A stretch of 64,000 bases of DNA from Dendrobium chrysotoxum (Eukaryota > Streptophyta > Magnoliopsida > Asparagales > Orchidaceae): NCBI GenBank assembly GCA_019925795.1, contig CM034314.1, positions 30,063,774 through 30,127,773 of the forward strand, read 5' to 3'. The position numbers and the translations under genes are program-made. Positions 10,481-20,880 of this stretch are shown here, in pieces; position 1 is the first letter of the stretch; every line of letters begins with the position of its first letter. Under the pieces are notes generated by a model that saw only the letters and a program-made list of their open reading frames with translations, searched no databases and had not been told where the DNA came from.

Positions 10481-12198
10481 TATTATAAATTTGGTTTCAA
10501 AAAATACAGTTTTGATGATGCTAAATATGTTTGTATTCTATTTTTCTTGGCTAACCCATTTCAGGTACAAATGATCAAAAGCAACTCAAGCTAACTCAAG
10601 ATCGGGTCCAAGTGTGTCTAATGTACTGTTTTCCTTTTCTTGAGTCAATTATAATGTAACTGATCCCCTAGCTAAGTAACCTTGCACACACACACTCAAG
10701 GGGAGAGCTTAAGTGAATAAGAGTTTCTGTTCAAATTTTTGTTCCGATCATCCTGGACGATATTCACATCATCCTGGACGATCAAGTGAAAATAGAAACC
10801 CTAATTAGGGCGACCAAGTTAAGTGTGTCTGATTAAGCAGATCATCTTAGATGATCCATACATCTTACGGGATGATAGGCTTAAATAAAAAATTCTCAGC
10901 CGCCAAATCAAGTTAGGCAAGTTTTATTTTTAAAGATTTGATCTGATCGTCCCGGACGATAAGTGTATTATCCTGGATGATCCAGTACAATCATGCCTAA
11001 ATTAGTCTGGTGATTAGGAAAAGTAATTAATATTTAATTGATACGATTACATCATCCGAGATGATCATGATCGTCCAGTGTGTTTCAGCTGTACGTCCAG
11101 AGCGGTGCTCAGGATGATTTTGACACTTTTTGTTCTAATCATACAGGACAATATCAGTATCATCCTGGATGATCAAGTCATTTTTGGATCGTCCAGCACA
11201 AGTTCCTCTGGACGACTAGAGCGTTCTTCTAGAAGAAATTCCTGGATTTACACTAATCATCCCGAATGATCGCAGAATCGTACGGGACGATCTGATCAAC
11301 TTTTTTTACTGATCATCCAGGCTGAAACGGGTGATTTTGAACTAATCGTACAGGATGATATTTCGATCGTCCTGGACGATTCTTGCCGACCAGTTGAGAT
11401 TTCGGGCAATTTTAGAGCCCTTCTTTAAAAGATATTTTTCTTCCAACAAGAAAAATCTTTTGCCACTTTCCTTTATAGAGAAACCCTAGAGAGAGAGAGT
11501 TTGGGAGAGAGAGAGAGAGGATCTTATGAGGGAGAGTTTTTGAGGGATTCACAAAGATTGCTCCAAGCAAGGATCAGAGCTATCTTCTCTGCTCGTCGTC
11601 TCTAGTCTTGTCGGTGTCTCTTGGGAGGATCGTCTGTAAGAAGATCTGGGTTCTCTGCCCACTTTAGGAGGAAGTGAAAGGAGTTTAGGTTCTCTACCTG
11701 CTTCATGAGGAAGAGAAAGGAGTTCGAGGTTCTCTACCTGCTTCAGGAGGAAGCAAAAGGAGTCCGATGTTCTCTGCCTACTTCAGGAGGAAGAGAAAGG
11801 AGGTAAGGTTCTCTGCCTCACCTTGTCGGTGGAAAGGAGTTTTTATACAGGCTTCTCCATCTTGCTGTGGGAGCAAAAGGAGAGTTACTTTGAGTTAGTG
11901 CAATACCCGGAGGGGAGGCTCCGGGGAGTGGATGTAGGTCAAGTTGACCGAACCACTATAAAATCTGGTGCATTCTTTCTGATTACTTTCTGCACTTTAA
12001 TTTTCTGTGATTAACCGCTTGGGTGAAATCTGTGTTTGATCTTTTCGTTTGTGTGTTTTACTTATTTTCGTTGCAAATCATTGAAAAGATTTTTTACTGT
12101 TGCTCTCAAATTTTTAAATAACCAATTCACCCCCCCCCCCCCTCTTGGTTAGCCTCGGGACTAGTTCATCAGGGCTTAACATCCCTATTGAACTTTCA
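10481..12198 (+). repeat. 3' LTR of the SIRE-type element (about 1718 bp)
   Basis: It starts right after the PPT (TATTATAAATTTGG, where TG would be expected) and ends in CA at 12198. It carries seven palindrome pairs from 10746 on, the 40-bp tandem repeat (about 11649-11805) followed by about 75 bp not present in the 5' LTR, GA-rich leader sequence, and a run of 13 C at 12130-12142. Its many C/T and G/A differences from the 5' LTR show that the insertion is not recent. Confidence 0.92.
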
Positions 12199-12419
12199 AA
12201 TTATAGATTAGCTTTCTATCACTCTTTGTGTTCCTCTTAAATCATACAAAGAGCTAAGGAGAGATAGTTGTCCAAATGTGAGGATTGACCTTAGCTTTGT
12301 CTATAAAAAAAAATTAAAGCAAAGTATAATGGAATGCAATTAATGAGCTGGTTACTCCAACTGGTACTCTCTCCTCTCCCTAGGATATTTCTTTTATAAT
12401 TATCCACCACTTTTAAGCT

Positions 12420-13172
12420 TTGTTCAACTCTCATGGCTCCCCTGGTTCTCCTCCTTTACCCATTCTTTCTTACACCAATGTCCCTCACCCTCTTTTGGAC
12501 ATGTTGATTGTGCCTATCACTGATGATGAGATTAAGGGTGTCATCTTTACTTCTCCTTCCAACTCTGCTCCTGGACCCGACAGCTTCACATTTGAATTCT
12601 TTAAAAGAATGTGGGATATTACTAGGGCTTATGTCTGCTGAGCCATTAAACACTACTTTCTCTCTTCGTCCATGACTAAATCTGCAAAAGCCATTGCAAT
12701 CAATCTCATTCCTAAATCCCCCAATACTAAGGTTATTTATGACTATAGGCCCATTTCCATATGCAATGCATTTTATAAGATCATGGAAAAAATTTTGGCT
12801 AATAGGATGAAGCCTGTTATGCCTCATATTGTCCATATCGGGCAATTCGGTTTCATCAACGGAAGGCCTTCAACAAATAACATCTTTCTTACCTCTAAAC
12901 TTTTGAGAGAGTTTAAAACTATTCCTTTTAAGAATTATTTTTGTGCTAAGTTTGATATTCACGAAGCCTTCGACACTATCTCTAGAGAATTCTTGCTTGC
13001 TAGGCTTTCTGCTAAGGGCTTCCCTGTTGACTTTGTCTCCTTGGTGAAAGCATGTATTGAAGATGTTCATTTTTTTGTCTTTATTGGAGGTGCTCTGGAG
13101 GGTTTTTTTGGGTCTTCCTCTAGTCTCACACATGGGTGCCCCCTATCCCCATACCTTTTTTTTTCATTATAA
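12420..13172 (+). pseudogene. LINE reverse transcriptase domain, broken
   Basis: Two adjacent frames together cover the N-terminal two thirds of a plant non-LTR RT. The finger region is at 12500-12640 and palm blocks at 12740-13160. FDIHEAFDTISREFL (about 12950-12990) holds the first catalytic Asp, and HGCPLSPYLF marks the following block. A stop separates the parts at 12640 and another closes it at 13172. No promoter is visible. Confidence 0.85.
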
Positions 13173-14319
13173 TGGATTACCTTTAAAATATTTTGGATAG
13201 TTCTAATGCTCCTGGTTTTATGATCCTAAAGCTGGGAAATCTAAATATGCCTCACCTCCTTGACACTAATGGCTTAATTGTCTTTGGGGATGCCTCAACT
13301 GGAAATGCTCTTTCTTTAAAAAATATTCTTATCTCCTTCTCTCAAGCGATTGATATACATATTAATAATAATTAGATCTCTACCCTTTTTTCTTATGGTT
13401 CTTCTAATGCTAGTGATGTCTGCAGAATCTTTAATATTCTTATTGTTGTGATCTCTTTTAAGTACCTAGCTATCCTTATTTCCCTGAAGAGGCTATTTTT
13501 TTGCTGATTTTTCTTTGTACTTCAAAAGCTTTTTTCTCTTTGGGAAGGCTGGAGAGCCAAGTCTTTGTCCTTTTCTAGGAGAATACAATTTTTTAAGTTT
13601 ACCATCTTTAATACCCTTGCTTACTGAAAAAGGTGTTCTATTTTGCCTAAGGGTTGTTGCAACTTCATTAATAAGGTTTTTTCTATGTTTTTTTTCCATG
13701 GTGATATCAATTCGAAGAAGCTTCATACCATATCTTGTAAAGTGGCTTGCAGACTGAGGATTCAATATGGTTTGGGCATCTTGCCCGTCTAAGATTTATA
13801 CTTTGGCTTCACCTGCTCTCTTATTTGGAGATTTATTAATCCTGATAGTCTTTTATCTAATTGTTTGTGTAAAAGTATGAATCCTATTGGAAGCCACCTC
13901 CCTCTTTCTCTTCCAACTGCTATTACAAGGTTTGCTCCACAATTAGGCAAATTAGAGACAAAATTGCCCTGAAGGTGTCTCATAACTGTTCTCTCTTTTC
14001 TTTAGGATCCTTGGTGTGAGGGTCGTGCCTTACATATGATTCATGGGCCTGAATTTTTCAGACAATTCTCCCACTCTCCCCTCTGTAGCATGATTAACAA
14101 GTCAAGCTAGGTGCTTCCCTCCAACTTGCCTCCCTCTATCCACAACTTTATTCTCAACACTTCAATTGCCGAGGCTTCTTCCCCGAACATTTTCTAAAAA
14201 TCGGGGAAGGGGGATCCTTCCTTTAGGTCTTTCTCTTATGATTTCTTTGCTAACTTCCCTCAAGTTTCTTGGTATAAATTCTTATTGAAAAAAAGACACG
14301 CTCTCTACTTCTTTGCTTT

Positions 14320-14742
14320 TACATAGATGGCCTTATTGGAAGGGCTTAAAACCTCTAACCTCCTACTTAAGCATAATATTGTCGTAGACCCGCTATTCTC
14401 TTTATGCTCCTCCAATATGGAATGCAACTCTCATTTGTTCTTTGAGTGCAATTTTTTCCTTTTATGTTATATCTGCTACGTTGCCTTTTTCTGGATTGCT
14501 TTCCACTAAGGCATATCCTGCTTCAGGTGTTTCAATTTGTGGAAGATTTACATATTATTTCGGACTCTATTAAAAATTTTTACTATCTTATTAATTTTCA
14601 CTCTCTTTATTTCATTTGGAAAGAGAGGAATGATAGAAGATTTGGCTCTAGCATCTGCAGTTCATCTACTATTCCTTACAAAATTGAAAAGGCTATCCTG
14701 CTTAAAACCTCGAGCTTAAATAATTTTAATGATCTTAGGTAA
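14320..14742 (+). pseudogene. LINE zf-RVT C-terminal region, broken
   Basis: A Cys/His cluster of the form C-x-x-x-x-C...HLFFEC is followed in another frame by a segment ending FIWKERNDRRF. This is the usual C-terminal zinc-binding module of plant L1 ORF2. A frame change near 14450-14510 splits it. Confidence 0.72.
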
Positions 14743-15693
14743 TTTCTTTACTAATTTCATGCTTCTTTTCTTAGTGATTCATGGCAGGTATGGCTTACTG
14801 GTTCGTTAGGTTATGATTTTTTGGCCCCTAGGTGGTGGTTTCCATGTTGGTATTATTGTTGTGTGTTCATTTTTGATGTTTTTTGTTCCTAAATGGTGCT
14901 GGCATGATTTGTATTCTTCCTGGGGTTAACCTATGGGGTGTTTTTGGCTCGGACCTTTGGCTCTCTTATGTTTGGTTGTTTTTATTGGATCCCCTTCTTG
15001 CAAGTTGGTTTGGGTTTTGTTGAGTTCTAGGTTTTTGGCTGGTAATCAGTTTGGGTTGTCTCTATTTTCGTGGAAGTGGGCTCTTGTGGCTGCAGGTGAT
15101 CTCTCTGGTTTTTGTTTCCTGATGTATTTTTCCCTTGTATGCTATGAGAAATCAAGGCCGATGGACCATGTTGAATGTGGGGATCTCATCTTTAGCTTTG
15201 TCCCCCGTGTGGCCTTCCTGGCAACCAGTCTAGTTTCTATTCGTGGAAGAACTTTGAGTTGCCAGGGTAACTATTACTGACTTCATTTTTTGGGGATGCC
15301 CATTTTGAAAGCATTCTAAGTCTTTTTGTGTTTGGCCACCTTCTAGCCTAATATTCTTTTTGTCGTAGGTTTTTTTTTTATTTGTGTATACATATGGATA
15401 TACTTTCTTCCTTTTGACATACAATTGTGTATACTTGTTGTATTTCACTTTTCTTCATAATCTATAATTATTTTACATAGTAGAATGAATTTGGGCTTTG
15501 CCCTCATTTTATCCAAATTATATATAAAGTCATGGTTGGAGAGAAAGTACGAGAGGAGAAAGAGATGATAAAAAAAGTAAGTCATGAACGCACCGTTAGG
15601 GATACAGACGTAGGATACTAAAAATAAGGCTATAAAAGAGTGAAGCCAAGCTCATGATAGATATTTCATTCATCAGAATGGAGAGAAGTATAG

Positions 15694-15870
15694 ACTTAAC
15701 ACAGCTCTCTTTAGTTGGTTGAGAGTTTGATTATCAATTAAGAGGTCCTGGGTTCAAGCCTCCTATTGGTAAGGAGTCCTGGGTATGAGGTTGTTGGGAC
15801 TTAAATTTTCTCTTGCTATATTTCTATATTTAAGATTTTAACTTTGCATAACAAGAATATAAGATCAACG
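15694..15870 (+). mobile_element. tRNA-derived SINE-like sequence
   Basis: A box-A-like stretch TAGTTGGTTGAGAG (about 15711) and a box-B-like stretch GGTCCTGGGTTCAAGCC (about 15747) are spaced as in a tRNA gene, but no complete cloverleaf forms. An AT-rich, SINE-like body follows. Ends and target duplications are not clear. A decayed tRNA gene is the alternative. Confidence 0.45.
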
Positions 15871-16440
15871 ATATGTTTGGAAGTTACAATTTTTTTAAAA
15901 ATTGGGCAGTGATGGCCCGTGCCTCCAAACCCCTATTGGATCCGCCCTGGCCCTAAGCTCTCTCTCTCAATTTCACACCATGCAGCAACAGAAAAACACG
16001 GGGTGCACACAACTAAAATGATTTGAATCTCTTCAATTACTGTGATAATTTCACGTTACTCAATTAACCCTATTCCAATCATACTATCCGCTTTGGATAT
16101 ATTGAAATAATTCCACCATTTTTTAAAATAATTTTGATTTGAAGACCATCCCAATTATAAAATATGAGTTTGGCAGCTTATATCATGCAATTTTCGTGAC
16201 AACTACACAGGATCTTAATACCAACCAAATCTCTAAAAGTCAATTCATCTATATTATAATTTAGAAGCCACTCAACTCAATCAATAGATATAGTGCAGAG
16301 AAAGTAGTCACTAATGCCATCAAGCGGGCAACAGGAATGAGCTCAACACAAGTTGCTCGTTGATCAACAATACAACACGTTAGAATCACTCAGCAAAAAC
16401 ACAGTAAAAATTCCCAACAGAAAAGTTCACCACTACTTCT
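15871..16440. other. Intergenic DNA downstream of the Rho-N gene
   Basis: No open reading frame or known repeat is recognised. It must include the 3' UTR of the minus-strand gene ending at 16458. No clear polyadenylation signal was fixed. Confidence 0.6.
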
Positions 16441-16457
16441 TCGACAGTCCAATTTAA

Positions 16458-17375
16458 TCAATAAACAGGTTTTAATCTCTCCTTCAGCAATTGCAGTAGC
16501 TCTCCCTTCTTCAGCCTTGAAAAACCCTTAATCCCTTTTCCCCTGGCAAGTTCTTTCAGCTCAGAAACTTTCATATCATCAATCTTTTGCATTTCAAACA
16601 CCTCAGAACCAGCCTTGTTTTCTTCTGTTCCCTCTAATTCCTGTGCTTTCTCCAGCTCATCTTCCTTATTCAATAAACTCTGTTCATCAGATGGCAACGC
16701 TACTGGAATAGGTGACCTCCTTACAAATTTCGACAAAGGCCTCTGAGTTTTTGAATCCTCCAACGCAGCAGAGTCTTCTAGTCCGCTATCCCTTCTTCTT
16801 CCCTTGTCATTGGTCCTTCCTAACATCAAAACATCATCAATTTCTACTGAAACAGGGAAAAAATAGGAACTTTACTAAGCTTCTTCAAACCTCTGGTTGG
16901 ATTGCGCTGGGGAGAAGCGGAATCAGTAATCTCATGCCTTCTTCTCCGAACTTTAGCTTCTCCCTCCTTTGAGATGGAAGATTGAATCCTCCTAAACAAT
17001 GCAAGTATCTCTTCGTTATCTGGGGATTTGGATCTCCGCTTCAACTCATCGCTTCCTCCTTCTCTGGGTTTATTCGAGGAAACGCGGCGCTGCTGAGGAC
17101 GCCTTCTTCTGCTTCCTTCGGATCTGATGATGGTTGAATTCGGCCATTGGAGTTGCCCTCGGTGGAGAGGAAGTGCAGAGATAAATCTGCAATCTATTTT
17201 AAGTTTCAATAAGCTGCATCAAAAGATCAAATTTTTACCTCAGTGACGAGGAAAAGAAGTAGAATAAGCTTTCTCTAGGATTCGGTTTACTTTTTTCTTG
17301 TATTGAAGATTTTGCCGGAAAGAAGACGTGCAGAATAGAGCGGAGACCACCATTGGCGAGTAGAACCGCTTGCAT
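16458..17375 (-). CDS. RHON1-like: Rho-N domain protein, RHON1 / SAP-like BP-73 type, probably chloroplast-targeted
   Basis: A three-exon model on the minus strand: exon 1 17375-17239 (ATG at 17375), exon 2 17186-16891, exon 3 16846-16458 (TGA). It gives 273 codons with matching phases at both junctions. Splice sites seen are AG|GTAAAA with TTGCAG| for intron 1 (52 nt) and GAG|GTTTGA with TTTCAG| for intron 2 (44 nt). The N-terminus is rich in Ser/Arg/Leu and poor in acidic residues, like a plastid transit peptide. The middle holds EEILALFRRIQSSISKE, typical of the family. The C-terminal 35 residues (MKVSELKELARGKGIKGFSR and following) form a Rho-N domain. Known relatives bind RNA and act with RNase E in chloroplast transcript processing. 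It is the only gene here without stops, so probably functional. The second intron is the weak point of the model. Confidence 0.82.
16847..16890 (-). other. Putative intron 2 of the Rho-N gene (44 nt)
   Basis: The acceptor TTTTTTCCCTGTTTCAG is strong. The donor GTTTGA is the only GT that gives matching phase with a length above 40 nt; GTAAAG would leave 29 nt. Without splicing, a TAG ends the frame. It is unusually short for a plant intron. Confidence 0.55.
17187..17238 (-). other. Intron 1 of the Rho-N gene (52 nt)
   Basis: The donor GTAAAA follows an AG, and the acceptor is TTGCAG, T/A-rich within. It splits an Arg codon (phase 2) and the frame continues exactly. The same intron is recognisable in the pseudogene copy near 33890-33945, which supports its reality and shows the copy was made from DNA. 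Confidence 0.78.
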
Positions 17376-17469
17376 CGCCTCGGACTGCAGACAGTTGATT
17401 AAGACCTTTTCTTCTATCCTTATCCGTTCGTTGTTGGAATGAATTCAATTTAAACAATTATTTGGAGAA

Positions 17470-17477
17470 ATTTTATA
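17470..17477 (-). promoter_or_regulatory. Possible TATA box of the Rho-N gene
   Basis: TATAAAAT on the minus strand lies about 95 bp upstream of the ATG at 17375. This would place transcription start near 17440 and leave a short 5' UTR. No other core promoter element was recognised, and the surrounding DNA is AT-rich, so the match may be chance. Confidence 0.4.
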
Positions 17478-17479
17478 TT

Positions 17480-17835
17480 AATTTTTTTTAATGAAAATTT
17501 TTTACTTTATTTACCTATCGCTTAAAAACTCTTTTCGAGCTAATTTACTTTAAAGAATTTTTAAAAAGGAACTCGCTGGATTCTTATTTAGCAATAGGGG
17601 CACGTCATATAACAAATTTTAAAAGGAGCAAATTAACGAAATCAAATGGCATATTCTGTGCAATGCGTCAAATAATTTGGTGCGTTTAGAATGTGCCGAA
17701 TTAATTCCTTACGTGCCCTGATCGGATCTGCGAAACGCAGGTGAGAATGGAAAAGGTTTGCACTTTGTCGAATGTCGTGCGGGAATAATTTATGTTTTAT
17801 GGAATGTTGTGCGTAAAGAATATCACGTACAGGTG
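17480..17835. other. Intergenic DNA upstream of the Rho-N gene
   Basis: No coding frame. Phrases such as GAATGTCGTGCG and GGAATGTTGTGCG recur between 17660 and 17810, so a short degenerate repeat is possible. It is bounded on the right by the copia LTR. Confidence 0.5.
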
Positions 17836-18071
17836 GAGTAAGAACAGAGTAATAGAGAAATGGATTTCTATATTATATTGATTTTCATAACATATCAGTT
17901 TTACATATGTTGATATTCATAAGCGTAACTTGAAGTAAAGATAGAAATAGTTTTTCCATCAGTTAGAGCAGTTTAGAATCTTAGAGGAAGTGGTTGAGTT
18001 GGAACGGTTGAAGCAGTTTGCCCACATTGGCTTGATGGTGATTTGAACTGTTTTGTCCATGTGTGTTAACA
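17836..18071 (-). repeat. 3' LTR of the Ale-like copia element
   Basis: It begins TGTTAACA at 18071 on the minus strand, directly after the PPT TTTGCGGGGGGC (18072-18083). The far end near 17836 (..CTTACTCCA) is estimated only from the terminal CA. No target duplication could be checked because the 5' LTR is missing. Confidence 0.68.
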
Positions 18072-18083
18072 GCCCCCCGCAAA

Positions 18084-18662
18084 TTAAGCAGCCAAAGGTT
18101 GGATGGTCAATTTGATCCGGATTTGATAAAAGCGAGTCGGAGGCAAAGCCTTTTTCAATATATCGGCCAGTTGATCAGTAGAATTTATGTGATGAACCAC
18201 AACAACATTGTTTTTGATATGCTCACTGATGAAATGATAGTCAATTTCGATGTGTTTGGTTCGAGCATGGAATACCGGGTTATTTGCTAATGTTATGGCC
18301 AATGTATTGTCACAATAGATGGGTGTAGGAGAAGTTTGGCATTCCTGAAACTCAGCTAGCAGACGACGAAGCCAGATAACATCGGAAGTGGTGGAGGCCA
18401 GCGCTCGGTATTCTGCTTCGATTGAGGATTTTGCCACTGTAACTTGCTTTTTGACTTGCCAAGAGACTAGATTAGTTCCAAGGTATGAGCAATAACCCGT
18501 GATATATTTATGATCAAATTTATCGGCGACCCAATCGGCATCAACGAAGGTTTGAAGCTGTAGATCACCATTATTGAAGGGTGGACCAAATTGTTGTGTA
18601 CCTTTGATGTATCGGAGTAGGCGTTTGAGGGATTGATAATTTTGGTTGGTAGGATTATGCAT
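18084..18662 (-). pseudogene. Copia RNase H and RT C-terminus, long open stretch
   Basis: About 190 codons without a stop: the RT tail (LLRYIKGT), then RNase H with VDADW, the KSSIEAEYRAL block, YCDNTLAI and ARTKHIEIDYHF, ending in QLADILKKALP. The matching upstream RT is broken, so this open stretch is a remnant. Confidence 0.85.
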
Positions 18663-18959
18663 GCTTTGACAAATCTGATTTGTTGCAAATGCAATATAGG
18701 GCCTGGTTATGGTTAAGTACTGAAGAGAGCCTGCGATTTTTCGGTAGGGTGTGGGATTGAGAAATGGCTAATCAACTGACTTACATATTGATGGTTTAAG
18801 CGCCAATGGAGTAAGTTCAGGTTTACAGGAGGAGAATTCGAATTTATTGAGAAGCTCTCGGGCATAGTGAGACTGTTGAAGAACAAAGCCTGTATCAGTT
18901 TATTGGATTTGTATGCCAAGGAACAATGAAACCAAGCCAAGCTGCTTGAGGGAGAATGC

Positions 18960-19644
18960 TGATTGAAGTTTCTTGATCAGTTGTTGAATGATGCATTAGT
19001 TGTTATCGGTGAGTAGTAGATCGTCGACATAAATGAGCAGATATAATCTTATGTCAGCATGAGTGTAGAGAAGGAGAGAGGGATCAGACTTACTGAAATT
19101 GAATCCAAATTTGATAAGAGTAGATGTGAATCTGTTAAACCATTGTCGGGGAGCCTGTTTGAGCCCATATAGAGATTTATGTAATTTGCAAACATAGTTT
19201 GGTAAGTTTGGATTAATAAATTCGGGTGGTTGCTACTTGTAAATCTCATCATGTAGATCTCCATGTAAGAAAGCATTGGAGATGTCAAACTGTAGTACGG
19301 GCCAATTTTGTTGTTTTGTAATGATAAGAAAAATACGAACTATAGGCATTTTGGCAACTAGACTAAATGTTTCCTTATAGTTGATGTCATATTCTTGGGA
19401 GAATCCTTGTGCGACTAAGCAAACTTTGTAGTTTGCAATTTGATCGTTAGGATTGAGCTTAGTACGATAGGTCCAACGAAAGCCGAGAATAGGAATATTT
19501 TGAGGAGCTGGAGTGAGGGACCAAGTTCCTTGCTTTTGAAGGGCAAGGAATTCTTTGTTCATGGCTATTTTCCATGGTTGGCATTTTATGGCTTGTTTGA
19601 AGGTTGTTGGTGTGAGGGTCATTTGAGTGGTGTGGAGAGATCAA
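18960..19644 (-). pseudogene. Copia reverse transcriptase, broken
   Basis: The block WRTYRTKLNPNDQIANYKVCLVAQGF-like region at about 19480-19400 and FDISNAFLHGDLHDEIY at about 19290-19240 identify copia RT. The LLLTDNN..-type region and YVDD-like block near 19000-19040 (IYVDDLLL on the minus strand) follow in another frame. Stops and frame changes separate the parts. Confidence 0.8.
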
Positions 19645-20137
19645 AGATGGGTTTAGGTTTGAGGTGACCCATCTTGAATCTAGTTTGCATGGGCCGTGTG
19701 GAAAGGTGTAATGGTGAAATGAAAGGATCAGGTGTTGTATTTTATGAAACGGATGGGGAATCTAGTGGTAGGATGTTAGAAGCAGATTGACTCGGAGTTG
19801 GTTATAGTGATATTTTGGTAGTGTGTTGGTCAGATTTTGTTGAGGGTGTAGGAATAGGATGTATTACTGAAGTGGAACAAGCGTTAGAGGAGGTGTTGGA
19901 ATTGAAGGTTGAGATGGATGGTAAGGTGTAGGTTCTGTTTTAAAAGGAAAAATTGTTTCATGAAATATTACAAGGCGCGAAATGTAGATTTTTTTTGTTT
20001 TAAGATTGTAGAAATGATATCCTTTGTGAGTTGAAGAGTACCCAAGAAATAAACATTCTTAAGAGCGATTTTGAAGTTTATTAGAGGTTGAAGGTCTAAG
20101 CTAGGGAAAACAAAGACAACCAATTGTCTTTAGGTGA

Positions 20138-20521
20138 TCATAGGTGGGTAAGTGACCATGAAGAGGTTGAAAAGGGGTGTTTGAGGTTGCAGGCTATTGT
20201 TGGTAGGCGATTGATAAGATAATTGGATGTGAGTAAGGCTTCAGCCCAAAAGTGGAGAGGTAGATGAGCAGCATGAAGAAGTGTTCGAGTTATTTCTAAC
20301 AGGTGGAGGTGTTTGCGTTCGGCTAAACCATTTTGTTCTGGAGTATATGGGCAACTCAATGGTAGGTAATTCCTTTTGTCGTGGAGAAATTTTTGATATT
20401 TTTGACTTGTGAATTCACCCCCGCCATCATAGCGAAGAGTTTTGATGTTTGAATTAAATGAATTGTTAATCATTTGATAGAATTGGACAAATTTAGAAAA
20501 GGTTTGATCCTTGGAATACAT
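20138..20521 (-). pseudogene. Copia integrase core, fragment
   Basis: The segment with RYDGGGEFTS (second catalytic Asp), SCPYTPEQNGLAERKHLHLL (catalytic Glu) and LPLHFWAEALLTSNYLINRLP is typical of the copia integrase core. A stop separates it from the upstream part at 20521. Confidence 0.85.
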
Positions 20522-20880
20522 TTAGTAAATCCAACAAAAATGAGTATATGTATCAATAAAAACAACATAATATTTATAACCATTGTCTGAAGTAACAGGT
20601 GAAGGACCCCAAACATACAAGTGGATAAGAGAAAATGGTATTTGTTACATTAGATGAACTTGAATTACATGATTTGCACATAAATGAACTAGATGAGATA
20701 CACAAAGTAGAAATGTAATTTGCTAGATATTGCATGACTCGAAGATGAGGGTGACCGAGACGTCCATGCCAGAGAGAGGTGGAGTCTTGTTTGGTAAGAA
20801 GACCGGTAGTTGGAGTTCTGTGCTTTAGGAGTGAAATTTCTGAGGTAAGTGAGAAGATATAGTTTAAGTTATTACATAAG

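Larger units (their letters stand above)
1..12198 (+). mobile_element. SIRE/Maximus-type Ty1/copia retrotransposon, nearly full length, inactive
   Basis: Order seen on the plus strand: 5' LTR (cut by the window edge), PBS, gag, protease, integrase, reverse transcriptase, RNase H, a long spacer, a third ORF of the env-like type, PPT and 3' LTR. The copia domain order (integrase before RT) together with a third ORF after pol is the hallmark of the SIRE/Maximus lineage. gag and pol carry many in-frame stops and at least two frameshifts, so this copy cannot make its own proteins. By alignment with the 3' LTR the left end lies about 163 bp outside the window. The 5-bp target duplication therefore cannot be tested. 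The right flank begins at 12199 in LINE sequence, so the element probably landed in or beside an older LINE. Confidence 0.93.
12199..15530 (+). mobile_element. L1-type LINE relic, ORF2 RT to 3' tail
   Basis: Reverse transcriptase is readable with stops and frame changes from about 12400 to 13400. It has the APGPDS motif, IPKSPNT, YRPIS, GFINGRPS and GCPLSPYLF blocks typical of plant LINE RT; the catalytic YADD-like block is not recognisable. A zf-RVT region follows at about 14330-14740 (CSSNMECNSHLFFEC, then WKERN). A T-rich 3' UTR runs to about 15530, close to the phrase GGGCTTTGCCCTCATTTTATCC, which resembles plant LINE tails. The 5' half, including the endonuclease, is absent; the SIRE element abuts it on the left. 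Confidence 0.82.
17836..20880 (-). mobile_element. Copia element (Ale-like), minus strand, 5' part missing
   Basis: Reading the minus strand from right to left: GAG-pre-integrase at about 20880-20740, integrase 20560-20100, a stop-rich linker, RT 19640-18960, RNase H 18662-18084, PPT and one LTR. gag, protease and the 5' LTR are absent; AT-rich DNA begins at about 20880. A short LTR (about 236 bp) and the RNase H signature ADWA/KSSIEAEYRA are in keeping with the Ale/Retrofit group. Stops are frequent. Confidence 0.85.

Noticed and set aside
12192..12205. Target site duplication of the SIRE element
   Set aside because: The left flank is outside the window, so nothing can be compared.
14933..15280. 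Hydrophobic reading frame of 115 codons as a membrane protein gene
   Set aside because: It starts without family features inside the T/G-rich 3' part of a LINE relic and has no recognisable domain.
15694..15770. Functional tRNA gene
   Set aside because: A- and B-box-like parts are present, but acceptor and anticodon stems do not pair.
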